DNA of 64,000 bases from Primula veris (taxonomy: Eukaryota; Streptophyta; Magnoliopsida; Ericales; Primulaceae): contig OY821745.1 of assembly GCA_963682055.1 (NCBI GenBank), forward strand, positions 28,827,342-28,891,341, written 5' to 3'. Under the pieces are notes generated by a model. The model was given only the letters and a program-made list of their open reading frames with translations. It was not told the origin of the DNA and made no database searches. Positions 34,722 to 44,481 of the stretch are shown here, in pieces (within the stretch, counting starts at the first letter, position 1; every line of letters starts with the position of its first letter). The position numbers and the translations under genes are program-made.

Positions 34722-37108
34722 ATTCCTTCGTGAATTTCTTCCATGACCCTCATTACTATGTCAGGGTGGACGCAGAGTAAGTAGGGGCCAGAGAACGATC
34801 TTTTATAGAGCTTGTCGTTGGGAGCTATCCAGAATCCCAGTGCCGTTCTTCTTATTTTCTCGGCCTCTTTCTTGTCATTGGGAAGATCACCGGAGCGATG
34901 GTATTCGATTATGGGGTCCATCCAGCTTGGTTCCGGCGGGAGGTCAGTCACCATGTTAATTGTTGCCCTAGCCTCGATGCTAGGCGAAGGGACGTATTCT
35001 ATGGTGATGACTCTCTCTTTTTTATCACTCATGACCGAGGCTAGGGTCGCTAGTACATCGGCGTGGGTGTTCTCGTTTCTGTTTATGTTGACGATTTCTT
35101 GACATTCAAAGCTTTGCAGTATTCCGGATACGATGGCCACATAGCTTGCCATTCTTTCGTCCTTTGTCTGAAACTCACCACTAATCTGGCTGCTGACCAA
35201 TTGAGAGTCCGTGTGCACCAGTATCTTTTTGATTCCGAGGCTTCGGGCCATTTTTAAGCCGGCGATAACGGCTTCGTATTCGGCCTCGTTGTTGGTGGCT
35301 CGGAAGCCAAGCTGGATTGACTTTTCGATCACGTCCCCTTGTGGAGATCGGAGTACGACGCCAAGGCCGGACCCTTTCTTATTGGCGGCTCCATCCGCGT
35401 GCAAGGTCCAGGTCTCGGGGGCACAAGAGACGTTGGGACATTGGGTCGTCCCCGTGAATTCTGCCACGAAGTCGGCCAGGGCCTGTCCCTTGACGGACGT
35501 TCGCGGCGCATAGCTGATGTCGTAGGCGTTCAAGTGGCAGGCCCACTTCATCATTCGTCGAGAGAGATCCCCCTTTTGGAGTATTTCTCGCACAGGCTGG
35601 TCCGTATAGACCACAATGCTGTGTGCAGAGAAATAGTGAGCAAGTTTTCGTGAGGCCACGACGAGGGCTAGGACGAGTTTTTCCAAAGGCGTATACCTAG
35701 CCTCGGCATCGAGGAGAGTTTTGCTCACGTAATAGATAGGTCTTTGCTCCCTGTCGAGTTCCTTGATGAGGACGGCGCTGACGGCTATCTCGGACACGGC
35801 GAGGTATAGGGTAAGGACATCGCCTGGATCCGGCTTAGTTAGAAGAGGCGGACTTCCGAGGTAGTCAGCCAGCTCGGTGAACGCACGCCGGCATTCATCG
35901 GTCCATTCGAATTTCTTCTGAGCTTTCAAGGCCGTAAAGAATGGCTTGCATCGATCCCCGAACCGGGCAATAAATCGGTTGAGGGCGGCAGCCATTCCGG
36001 CTAGCTTTTGTATGTCCCTTCTCCTCTCAGGTGTTTTCAAATTTTTCAAGGCAGAGATCTGGGACGGGTTCGCTTCGATGCCGCGGTGGGTCACCATGAA
36101 CCCCAGGAATTTGCCGGCGCCTACCCCGAAGGCACATTTAGAGGCGTTCAGCTTCAGGTCATGCCTTCGTATTGTTTCGAACACCTCCCTTAGGTCGGAT
36201 AGGTGGTCCCTCTCCTGGGTGCTTTTTACCACCATGTCGTCAATATAGACCTCCATGGTTCGGCCTATGTTCTTAGAGAATATCTTGGTGACCATTCTCT
36301 GATAGGTCGCCCCGGCGTTCTTGAGTCCGAAGGGCATCACCTTGTAGCAGTAATTTCCCCTTGGGGTGATGAAGGCAGTTTTTTCTTGGTCGGCCTCCGA
36401 CATAGGTATTTGATGGTAGCCGGAGCAGGAATCTAGGAAGCTCATTCTGGCGGCCCCGGCCGTAGAGTCCACTATTTGATCGATTTTGGGCAAGGGGAAA
36501 GGATCCTTTGGACAGGCCTTGTTGAGGCTCGTATAATCGATGCATACTCTCAACTTTCCGTTCTTTTTGGGGACCACTACGGGATTGGCGAGCCATCTGG
36601 GGTAATAAACCTCCCTGATGGCCCCGGCCAGAAGAAGCTTCTCTACTTCCTCGTTTATGGCATCGGCATGCTCTGGACTGACGCGGCGCCCCTTTTGCAT
36701 CACGGGCTTGGCAACCGGGTTGACGTTAAGTTGATGGCAAGCGAGGTCGGAACTGATGCCTGGCATCTCGCTTGGACCCCATGCAAAATTGTCGAGGTGT
36801 TGGAGAAGGAGTTCGACGAGGTCGGTGACCTCAGGTTTGGTAAGCTTTGCTCCTACCATAAAAAAGTGGTCCTCGTCATGCCCCGGGATTTGGATTTTCA
36901 GCAGTCCCTCCTCCACCTTGTCTTCGGCCTCAGGCCCCATCTTTTTGTTTAGTTCCCTCAGTAGCTTAGGGTCCTCTGCCTCGATGTTCATGGCACTTTG
37001 GGCCGGCACCATCTTTTTGCCGGAATACACGGCCATGGCACAGCTGCGTGAGACTTTCTGATTTCCTGAGATGGTTTCCACACCAGAATCAGTTGGATAC
37101 TTAACCAT
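34565..37108 (-). CDS. E1 reverse transcriptase, RNase H and second (archaeal-type) RNase H
   Basis: Residue numbers are from 37108. Reverse transcriptase spans about 140-330, with VPKKNGKLRVCIDY at about 179 and the catalytic YIDDM at 288-292. RNase H follows (PIYYVSKTL, YTDQP at about 501). A second RNase H of the archaeal/plant type starts at about 569 (LHADGAANKKGSG, then NNEAEYEA), the arrangement of Tat-lineage elements. The integrase zinc finger begins at about 795 (the GYWWP block at about 806), after which the frame is lost near 34650. The true reading frame extends upstream of 37108 to the break near 37125. Some catalytic surroundings vary, for example LDSCSGYHQ where LDAYSGYHQ is common. 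Confidence 0.92.
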   Translation of the reverse strand: MVKYPTDSGVETISGNQKVSRSCAMAVYSGKKMVPAQSAMNIEAEDPKLLRELNKKMGPEAEDKVEEGLLKIQIPGHDEDHFFMVGAKLTKPEVTDLVELLLQHLDNFAWGPSEMPGISSDLACHQLNVNPVAKPVMQKGRRVSPEHADAINEEVEKLLLAGAIREVYYPRWLANPVVVPKKNGKLRVCIDYTSLNKACPKDPFPLPKIDQIVDSTAGAARMSFLDSCSGYHQIPMSEADQEKTAFITPRGNYCYKVMPFGLKNAGATYQRMVTKIFSKNIGRTMEVYIDDMVVKSTQERDHLSDLREVFETIRRHDLKLNASKCAFGVGAGKFLGFMVTHRGIEANPSQISALKNLKTPERRRDIQKLAGMAAALNRFIARFGDRCKPFFTALKAQKKFEWTDECRRAFTELADYLGSPPLLTKPDPGDVLTLYLAVSEIAVSAVLIKELDREQRPIYYVSKTLLDAEARYTPLEKLVLALVVASRKLAHYFSAHSIVVYTDQPVREILQKGDLSRRMMKWACHLNAYDISYAPRTSVKGQALADFVAEFTGTTQCPNVSCAPETWTLHADGAANKKGSGLGVVLRSPQGDVIEKSIQLGFRATNNEAEYEAVIAGLKMARSLGIKKILVHTDSQLVSSQISGEFQTKDERMASYVAIVSGILQSFECQEIVNINRNENTHADVLATLASVMSDKKERVITIEYVPSPSIEARATINMVTDLPPEPSWMDPIIEYHRSGDLPNDKKEAEKIRRTALGFWIAPNDKLYKRSFSGPYLLCVHPDIVMRVMEEIHEGMCGSHTGGRSLANRALTHGYWWPLMQKDARLSYSGARSVRSTHPYPMPRRKK

Positions 37109-39267
37109 TTGGTGTAAGGTGGAGGAGTTCCATCTATTCTATGGAGCCACGGGCGCCCCAATATCACGTTGTAAACAGAGGGGACATTCACCACCGTGAA
37201 CTCCACGCCCATTACTTTCGTACCAGTTTTCACGGGCAAGGTTATGTTTCCTTTGGGCCGGACCGCCTCCGAGTTGAATCCGTAGAGGGGAGGGACGTTG
37301 GTTTCCAACTGTTCCTCTTTGAGTCCCATCTTTTGAAAGAGGTCTTCAAAGAGTATATTGACCGACGCTCCTTGATCAACGAGGATCCGTCCTACAGCGC
37401 ATAGGCCTATCTGTGCCGAGATAACGAGGGCATCAGTGTGGGGCACGTCCACCCCCACCAGGTCGAAGTCAGTGAAGCTTACATCCGGCTTGGAATTGCG
37501 CTTATACTTTTTCCGAGGGCTTGAGCTTTCTGCGAGGCAGACGTACTGCTTCATCAATGCTTCCCGTGCTGAGGTTCTTTCTGCCCCATTCTGGATTGAC
37601 CTTTTGGGCCCAGAGTGAATGACATGACAGATCATCACCGGTGGGGGGAGGTCCCGCTGCCTCTCATCAACCCCTTCTCCATCTCGGTCGGATTCTCTTC
37701 GAGATTTGACATATTTATCCATTAGGCCATCCCGGACCCATCCCTCAAGCCTGGCCTTCAGACCACGGCACTCGGAGGTATGGTGGCCGCGACCCCTGTG
37801 GTATTCACAGATTTTGTCGTTAGGCCCTGGGGCCGGCTCGTTCCGTAGTGGGAGAGGCCAAGAGAAGAAAGGCTCGTTCTCAATCTTGTTAAGAAGGTCG
37901 ACAAGAGGTAGGCGAAAGGTGGTGGAATAGGCAGCGCCCGACCCCGAGGCGACAGGGGTTTGATGCCCCGGTCGGGGGTCCTCTTTTCTTCTTTTAGGGG
38001 CCGGTTGCGGGTTTCTTCCCATTCGTGTCCGCTCCATCCTTTCCGCTATGGGCCGGTTTCTTCGAAGGCTCGTCGCGATGAACCGATCCCTTGGCTGGTC
38101 GATAAGGGCCACTGAACGTGTTGCCCCGGCTGACCTCATGTCCTTCTCAATGTCGATATGCTGTTTTATGAGGGACCTCAGTTGAGGAACAGAGTTGGGT
38201 GGGGTCGCGATCATCTCGTTTCGGATCCTGCTCCCAACTACCATGTTTTGCCTAAAGGCAGCTATGGCGGTGGAGTCGGGACAGTCCGCGGATTCGGCAT
38301 GCTTCAGCCAAAACCGACTATCATAATTCTCGAGGGTCTCTTTAGATTGGACCCTCACTTGATAGAGTTGCTCCGGCTGGGCAGCTCTCTCTTTCAAGTT
38401 TATGAACCGGTGTGCAAAGTCATAAGCTAGGTCGTCCCAACAGTGGATAGAATTGATGGGCAGGGACTGGAACCACTTACTAGCGAGCCTTCCCAGGCTG
38501 GCGGGAAAGCACCTGCACATTAATTGGTCGAGGTGTGACCAATGGTTCATCTGGTATCGGTAGTGTCGGAGATGAGCCTCCGGATCAGAGTCCGCGTTGA
38601 AGGTTTGGAGGATAGGGGCGATAAAGTTCCGGGGGGGGGGGGGGGGGGTATTGTATTCAATTTCGTCCGAGAACGGGGTGCTGCGGGTCGAGGCCACGAT
38701 TTTCAATGCTGCCTCACCAGCTGCATCGTGCCGTCCGCGTCGGCCTCGCCTTCGCGTTCGAGGAGGCTTATCGGTTCGGGCGTGACTAGATTCCGGCCGT
38801 GAGTCCCGACTACCATCCTGCCAACGGAGCCGAGAATGTATACTCCGCTCGTTATCGCGGCGAGAATTTCCTTCTTGGGAATGCTCCGACTCCGCACCCC
38901 TAGCCGGCTCCCTGGGAGTCTCTAGGGGGGGTCGTCGGAGGGGTCCCAACCTAGACATCACGCTTTTAACGGGGACGGGAACCGATTTGTCTTGGCTCGC
39001 GCCTTGAGCGGGCTCGAGTTCCGGCTCCATCAGCGAGGCTATCAAGGCTTTCTGGGCCGCAAGAGCGACGAGCTCTTTTTGGTGGATATCGATCATCATC
39101 TCTGTCAGCTCGGCCCGCGATCGGGGTGCGGGAGCTGTTGCAGTCAAGGGAACGGGCTCCCTGGAAGATGCGGTCCTAGGGGTCTCATCAAAAGAAAGCG
39201 CTCTCGGCATCCCAAGAACATGGGGGGGTCGAGACGATGGAGTGTCAAATCGGTTATTGCCAGACAT
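36988..39267 (-). CDS. E1 gag and aspartic protease
   Basis: Starts 60 bp inside the 5' LTR, just after the primer site. Residues 1-190 are basic and low complexity. The gag domain lies at about 213-360 (FNADSDPEAHLRHY, WFQSLP), a degenerate CCHC knuckle at 487-500 (CEYHRGRGHHTSEC), the protease active site at about 629-640 (ILVDQGASVNIL) and its partner LGRPWL at about 703. After about residue 713 the open frame no longer matches the family; the continuation lies in the next frame, in a CTCCTCCACC run near 37125. This may be a mutation or sequencing error rather than programmed frameshifting. A run of 18 G (38631-38648) falls in the Pro-repeat at about residue 207. Confidence 0.9.
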   Translation of the reverse strand: MSGNNRFDTPSSRPPHVLGMPRALSFDETPRTASSREPVPLTATAPAPRSRAELTEMMIDIHQKELVALAAQKALIASLMEPELEPAQGASQDKSVPVPVKSVMSRLGPLRRPPLETPREPARGAESEHSQEGNSRRDNERSIHSRLRWQDGSRDSRPESSHARTDKPPRTRRRGRRGRHDAAGEAALKIVASTRSTPFSDEIEYNTPPPPPRNFIAPILQTFNADSDPEAHLRHYRYQMNHWSHLDQLMCRCFPASLGRLASKWFQSLPINSIHCWDDLAYDFAHRFINLKERAAQPEQLYQVRVQSKETLENYDSRFWLKHAESADCPDSTAIAAFRQNMVVGSRIRNEMIATPPNSVPQLRSLIKQHIDIEKDMRSAGATRSVALIDQPRDRFIATSLRRNRPIAERMERTRMGRNPQPAPKRRKEDPRPGHQTPVASGSGAAYSTTFRLPLVDLLNKIENEPFFSWPLPLRNEPAPGPNDKICEYHRGRGHHTSECRGLKARLEGWVRDGLMDKYVKSRRESDRDGEGVDERQRDLPPPVMICHVIHSGPKRSIQNGAERTSAREALMKQYVCLAESSSPRKKYKRNSKPDVSFTDFDLVGVDVPHTDALVISAQIGLCAVGRILVDQGASVNILFEDLFQKMGLKEEQLETNVPPLYGFNSEAVRPKGNITLPVKTGTKVMGVEFTVVNVPSVYNVILGRPWLHRIDGTPPPYTKWLSIQLILVWKPSQEIRKSHAAVPWPCIPAKRWCRPKVP

Positions 39268-39309
39268 GTTTCTTTTAAGGACGGGGAGTCGAAGCTAACG
39301 CGTTTAGGT

Positions 39310-39328
39310 TTCCCACAGACGGCGCCAA
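39310..39328 (-). promoter_or_regulatory. E1 tRNA primer-binding site
   Basis: Minus strand TGGCGCCGTCTGTGGGA begins two or three bases inside the 5' LTR. TGG pairs with the CCA end of a tRNA; this sequence is common as the primer site of plant Ty3/gypsy elements. Confidence 0.85.
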
Positions 39329-39329
39329 T

Positions 39330-40015
39330 TGGCGAGCTTGATTTTCTTCCCAAGCTCGACTTAATCAACTTCGCGTTGGCTCCGATCTTCCGAGGCGGTC
39401 AGGTATGCTCCGGCGGTCAGGTGGTCTTCGTGCCTGCACAAGGAACGAACAGGGGCCCGGGGTTGTTGCCGGGTTTTCCCTCTCCAACGATCAAGTCAGT
39501 ATCGGTGTTAACTGAAAGTAGGAATATAGTTAAGGATGAGGGTCCGGGCCGGTTACAGGTCGTTGTATCGAGTGGTACAGATAGTGTTCAGGGGGTCCGG
39601 GTTGTTTAAGCTTTATCTCTCCTCTCTGTCTTTTTCTGTCCCCTTCTTAAGTGGTATTAGTGGGGGTATTTATAGTGTGATCAGAGGCGTATTAGCCCTT
39701 GGATCACTGTACTGTAAGATGTTGATCCAACGGCGACAGAGTCATTTATGACTCTGACAAGGGTACTGTCCTTTCCCGGGGCCCACAGGAGGTGTCCTGT
39801 GATTGGGCCACGTCGGTGAAACGTCAGGAGGGTCCCCCAAGGGAGCAGCAGCATTAATTGGGGAAGCGTACTCGACACGCTTTTTTGGGCCGGCCTCAGC
39901 ACGGCTCGGCCCTCCCAATCCGGGGCGTCGCATCATTCAGGGTTGATGAGGCCCGGACGGCCCGCTTTGGGGGCGTTATTGCCCCCGACGAGGGGATGCT
40001 GACATTCCCTCGCCA
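39330..40015 (-). repeat. E1 5' LTR
   Basis: 686 bp, five substitutions from the left copy (for example at the positions matching 29060, 29177 and 29335). Minus-strand TATA box in the same place as in the other LTR. CCTGT follows at 40016. Confidence 0.95.
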
Positions 40016-41502
40016 CCTGTCTTGAATGTCTTGTCAGAATGTGAATAAATAATTTAATATCTATCTTTTTTATAACCCATTTTAACTAAATAACCATTTA
40101 TTCTTTTAGTTAAACTTGTTTCTGGCCAAGACCCTCCTTGCACATCATTTTTCTTGGGTAATTTCTAAAATAACCGATCCGTTAAAAAAAACACTACAAA
40201 CCGTAAAAATAATATACGATTTGTAGTGTAAAAAATATGTTTAATAAATATGTTTAGTTCATGTTTGCATATTGAGTTAATTTCTTTTATGAAATTTATA
40301 TAATTTATGATTGTATATTTCAAGAAAATTGACGATTGAAACAAATTGACGACTTAGTTAATGTTTCATATTGCGTTATCCAAGTGTTAAAAATAAACCA
40401 AAAACACTTCACAAAAATTGACGATTTAGTTAATGTTTCAATAAATCTCAACTTATACACTTGACAAAAAAAATAACATGAACCAAAAACATAAAATTTA
40501 TCAAATCAACTTTTTTTTGTGTAAATTTGTGTAAATTTTGTGTTTATTTTGAGAGATTGTTAGAATTGACCAAATTTATTTTATGTAAAATTTTAAGAAT
40601 AAACCATTTAGTTTTTTTATTAAAAAAAATCATGTTTAATTTGAAAAAAATATTCAGTATTTTAATTTTAATTGTTAAAATTGACCAAATTTATTTTATG
40701 TAAAATTTTTTTATGAAAAAACGCTGTAAACCGTAGATTTAATCTACGGTTTATAGTGATTGACTGTAGACCGTAGATTAAATCCACGGTTTACAGTAAA
40801 TCACTGTAAAACGTAGATTTAATCTACGGTTTGTGCGTTTTTTAGAAAAAGTGTAGTATAAAAATCCAACCTCCATATTAAATGCACCTGTAATGGTGTT
40901 CAATTATAATAAAGAGAATTTCCACAAAATTGGTTATTAGATGACATTCAGATAAAAAGCATACTTCATTTTTGTTTAAAACCTTGGCATGGATCTAAAA
41001 TAAAGTTTTCTTATCCAGATCGAATGAAAAAGAAAGGTCAGAAGGATGATTTTGTTTTTTAACAATCAACACACTAATTCAAAGTTGGAGTAAATTTAAT
41101 TACATTAATTAGTAAAACTTAGAGTTTAACATATTAAATGGGAATTAAAACAAAGTTAACTGTATTAAACCTTATTAAACTCTTATAACTTATAAGCATA
41201 CCCGGTTCTCTTTAATACATAAATGTGAAGCACTGATTTCAAATCCAAACATTGGAATCATTTAATGTTTTCATGACTGTGTTGATTATGTGTTTTATCG
41301 TTTTCAAGTGTGCAACTCGACCATTATAAATTATGCAAAAAAAATCCCTATCGATCTTATTGAGCAAATCAAAAGAACTTCGGGATGCTATTTACGCTGT
41401 AAGTTTCAATTTGCCTTTTAAACATAAGAACATTGTTTTAAATTTATTTCTGAGCATATAAATAGACTTTCGGAGTAACTTTTACCATGTGCTTTTTCTC
41501 AG

Positions 41503-41880
41503 GAGTATATATATTCAAAGACACGAGCGGAAAGAGAAGTTTTGAGTTACAGCCAAGAACTAGAGGTTGTAACGCTTGCTTGTGGTATAGTGGGTGGTGA
41601 CACATTTCTACAATTAATGTCCGAGACCCTGAGGGATATTATCTCACAAATTATCGACTATAAATTTGGGTATCAGGCACTTAGATTTTTGGAAGAACTT
41701 TTGGGAAAGATCCCAATTGTACATATCGAAGATGTTGTCGATGTCCACGTGTATATCATGGAAATGATTCAATGAGCAGGAGATTTCTATGTGCTAGCGA
41801 CTACATGTTATTTGTAAAGATCGCGAGTAATTTGAAAAGAATGTGTCCACAAATCGATCTACTGTAAGGGTAATCTTTTT
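41503..41880 (+). pseudogene. 3' exon of an anthocyanidin-reductase-like SDR gene, decayed duplicate
   Basis: After an acceptor (TTTTTCTCAG, 41502) the frame reads EYIYSKTRAEREV, containing the YxxxK catalytic pair of short-chain reductases, then EVVTLACGIVGGDT and LRFLEELLGKIPIVHIEDV, typical of the NAD(P)-dependent reductases around anthocyanidin reductase. A TGA interrupts at 41773-41775, and the expected C-terminal sequence (CASDYM...) resumes downstream in another frame, so it is broken. Intron-like sequence before it matches the intron of the locus at 51.4-52.2 kb, as do bases 26290-26330 on the far side of the nested elements. It is a partial duplicate lacking exons 1-3 here. Confidence 0.8.
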
Positions 41881-42717
41881 TTTTTCTTTTGCATTAACCA
41901 TGTGTTCCACTTCGGAACTTCCCAAAACAAGTGTTAATTTTTTTTTTTATAGTAAATTTTCTCTTTATTATTTTTTCAAGTATCAAAAAAGATAGTTAAA
42001 TCATATCAAATTTATAATTATAATCTCATATTTGAAGTAAAAAATAGTTTTTGTTTGAAAATTTGACTTTTTAATACTTTGCTGTTGAATATAAATTGAA
42101 ATTGGTTCAAATACTCAAAACTCACAGTTTTCGAATGAAGACATTAATTTCGGAACGTAGGGGGTATGCTTTAATTTATAATTTTGTTTTTAAAGAAATA
42201 AAGAATTGTAAATATTTTAAATTGAGGGACTGGAAAAAATTGTTTTTAACCAACCACCACAAACTTTTTTATCCATCATGGAACCAAACCTAGATACATC
42301 ATAGCATTTTATTCCTTACATATACATATCACTTCAAGAAAAAGTTAAGATATCAACTGTTTACTTTTTGAAAACTGTTGATAAAATGAGTGTCGCTAAA
42401 TTTTAGCAACAATTTAGCAACAAAAACAGGTTTGTGTTCGGCTCCTAAAGTCTCGGCTAGCTCATGTTCATTCAATTATAAATGAACCCATCCCTAACAA
42501 AAATATAGGTAATTATCTTGCCTACACAGTTAAATAAACCCCATCATAAATGAACCCTAACTAAAATGTAGTCTACATAGCAAACCCAGCAAAATAAGAG
42601 AGAATATTTGAGAGTGTTTTGAGATATATTCTGAAATGTTTATCTTCGTTTCACTAGGAGGTTTTATAAAAAAAAATACACTAAACTATCCGTAACCGTT
42701 CAATTAAAATTTTAGAA

Positions 42718-43170
42718 TTAGCTCATTCGCATAACATCACATGTACTCAGTGCACCTTCATCTGTATATGCACCATTAAAGCCCGACCAACTTTCATATG
42801 TATCCATACCGCCACCATACCCACTCGGCCCAGCTTCATCTGGATTCGTTTCGTAATCATTTGCTACATTTGGTTCAATTTCGTCATAACACGTCGTCGC
42901 CCGTGTATTTCTGGCACATATGTGTAGAGTGTAGACCAACATTAGTAATTACTCACAAATCCTTCCATCAACAAATGATATTCGACCATGTCCGGCTCCA
43001 ATTATTTTTGGTTTCGACATTTTCTTTTGTTACAAGGACACCTAATTTTGTTCCCGTCCATACATCTAGGTTAACTGCAAATCGGAGAAAATCCTTGACC
43101 CCGCTCTTAAAATCGTCACTCACGTACATATCGGTAGCGAGACGCTTGTACATTCATTGTCTGTATCTAC
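42718..43170 (-). pseudogene. Possible CACTA transposase-associated fragment
   Basis: Minus-strand text contains MYKRLATDMYVSDDFKSGV followed by a KDFLRFA block, similar in spacing to the N-terminal transposase-associated domain of plant CACTA proteins (W-x...Y-x2-GV-x2-FL-x-FA). A second frame at 42942-42718 encodes an acidic Pro/Gly-rich stretch that can follow that domain. Stops and frame changes separate them, and no catalytic region is present. A chance match is possible. Confidence 0.35.
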
Positions 43171-43453
43171 TCATCTTACCCTGTTTAAGAAATAGTTATT
43201 AAATCATAAGTAAAACAAGTTAATTAGTACTCCTGATAATCCAAACATTTGCTGTTAGTAATGATAATCACTATTATTTTGTTACAAAAAATCGGCCAAA
43301 TCTGTTTTAATTGAAAAAATAGGGACTAAATAGAACTGTTTATTTTCCAACTAAAAAACCAAATCACATATAAACTACAAGTATATTAAGGCCAGAAAAA
43401 AAAAAAAAACTCTTTTTACACCAATGAGGACCACCCCACAATTTATTCAAAGT

Positions 43454-43674
43454 TATACTTCATCCGTTTCCATTTAATTGTACATTACGAAAGTACATGT
43501 AATTTTGTCTGTCTTATAACTTGTATCAAAATTGTCGAAATGAATTTTTTTTAAATCTAATCATAAAATTTAACATTTGAACTATATAATCAACTTTTAA
43601 AAATTTTCATTCCGACAATTTTCATATAAGTTATTGACAGGTCAAGATAGGAACGGAGAGAGTATCATCTTCTC
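43454..43674. repeat. Stowaway-like MITE, copy 3
   Basis: Left TTCATCCGTTTCCATT and right AGGAACGGAGAGAGTA are inverted relatives, with matching 'cgacaatttt' and 'atcaaaattgtcg' blocks inside; the unit folds along its length. Confidence 0.65.
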
Positions 43675-44018
43675 AATTCTTTTTATCTCTCTTCTGTGAG
43701 TGATGACTTTTTCTTACATTTAAAAACCCAACTAGCAAATTTCAACAAATCCATTCCAATTAAATCGATTAAAATTCGAATTAAAGAGATAATAACCTTG
43801 ACTGGTTGAACAATTAATCATTTGTTGAGCATTTTTTTTATCTTTAAAGATGATATGGCTTTGTGATATGCAAAATGCGAATAATATTTGCTTTTGGTTT
43901 TCTTTATAAAGATGAAACAATTCTTGTAAAGACAGAGAAAATCACATATGAAAAGTATTTCTATGTCTGTATGGGTGTAAATCTGTTATGAATCTTTTAA
44001 ATTGTTGATACTTTTTGG

Positions 44019-44299
44019 TAGTTCCGGTTCGGTTCGGTTTTTAGCAAAACCGAAACCGAGCATATTTTTCGGTTCGGTTTTTTTCGGTTTAGGTCTTTTT
44101 ATTTTTTAGATCGAACCGGACCGGTTTTTTTCGGTCCAGTTTTGGTTTTTTTTTTTTTTTTTCGGTCTTTTTCGGTTCGGTTTTATTAAAAACCGAAACT
44201 GATCCGAAATTTTTTCGGTTTCGGTCTTTTCCGGTTCGGTTATCGGTCTGGTTCGGTTATCGGTCCGGTTCGGTTTTTCCGGTTTTTCGTCAATCCCTA
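44019..44299. mobile_element. hAT-type MITE (CGGTTCGG family)
   Basis: Flanked by a perfect 8-bp duplication CTTTTTGG (44011-44018 and 44300-44307). Ends are TAGTTCCGG and CAATCCCTA. Interior is almost entirely CGGTTCGGTTTT-type words. 8-bp duplication and TAG...CTA ends fit the hAT superfamily. Confidence 0.75.
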
Positions 44300-44481
44300 C
44301 TTTTTGGTATTGAATGCACTCTATTTGAGTTAATATCGGTTTTATTAAAAACCGAAATCGATCCGAAATTTTTTCGGTTTCGGTCTTTTTCGTTCGGTTA
44401 TCTGTCCGGTTCGATTTTTCCGGTTTTTTGTCCAGTACTTTTTTTTTTTTGGTATCGAATGCACTCTATTTGAGTTAATAT
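44178..44481. repeat. Tandem duplication covering the right half of the hAT MITE plus flank
   Basis: 44178-44336 and 44337-44481 both run from CGGTTTTATTAAAAACC through the MITE end into 'gaatgcactctatttgagttaatat'. The duplication therefore happened after insertion. The second copy has lost about 16 bp of the CGGTTAT repeats. Confidence 0.8.

Larger units (their letters stand above)
28952..40015 (-). mobile_element. E1: complete Ty3/gypsy LTR retrotransposon, Tat lineage
   Basis: Two LTRs of 686 bp each (28952-29637 and 39330-40015) begin TGGCGAG and end CTCGCCA, flanked by the 5-bp duplication CCTGT (28947-28951 and 40016-40020). The coding strand is minus: 5' LTR at right, primer site, gag-protease, reverse transcriptase, RNase H, a second RNase H, integrase, then 3' LTR at left. 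The second RNase H after the usual one and the extra antisense genes are marks of the Tat/Ogre-type branch. LTR copies differ at only five positions, so insertion is recent. gag-pol contains two frame breaks, so the copy may not be autonomous. A separate plus-strand gene occupies 30.0-32.8 kb. Confidence 0.95.
26684..40873. mobile_element. MULE-B: Pack-MULE-like element, interrupted by retrotransposon E1
   Basis: A perfect 9-bp direct duplication CATATTAAA flanks it (26675-26683 and 40874-40882). Its ends are inverted repeats of about 48 bp, beginning GAGGTTGGATTTTTATAC and running on through ACTTTTTCT to GCACAAACCGTA. Further inward are degenerate palindromic words of the type ACCGTAGATTTAATCTACGGT. 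Without E1 and its duplicated CCTGT the element is about 3.12 kb. No transposase is seen. It carries a gene with a leader exon, an intron and a coding exon (26930-28580). This fits the Pack-MULE definition of a non-autonomous Mutator-like element carrying foreign gene sequence. Confidence 0.85.
26330..41195. mobile_element. Foldback DNA element, split by MULE-B
   Basis: The arms 26333-26450 and 41070-41195 are inverted relatives, sharing 'aattagtgtgttgat', 'taatgtaattaa' and 'ttaatat.ttgaactctaa' blocks. Removing MULE-B and one target duplication leaves a unit of about 660 bp. It sits inside the 3' fragment of a reductase gene. The related locus at 51835-52332 lacks it: there the sequences flanking the element ('tggaatgtgtaaaatg...cttacac' and 'ttctctttaat...gtgaagcactg') are directly joined. 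Exact ends and target duplication are uncertain. Confidence 0.55.

Noticed and set aside
35946..39609. Plus-strand frames of 60-205 codons across E1 gag-pol and the LTR
   Set aside because: Complementary shadows of the minus-strand gag-pol; they cross conserved enzyme motifs in the true frame.
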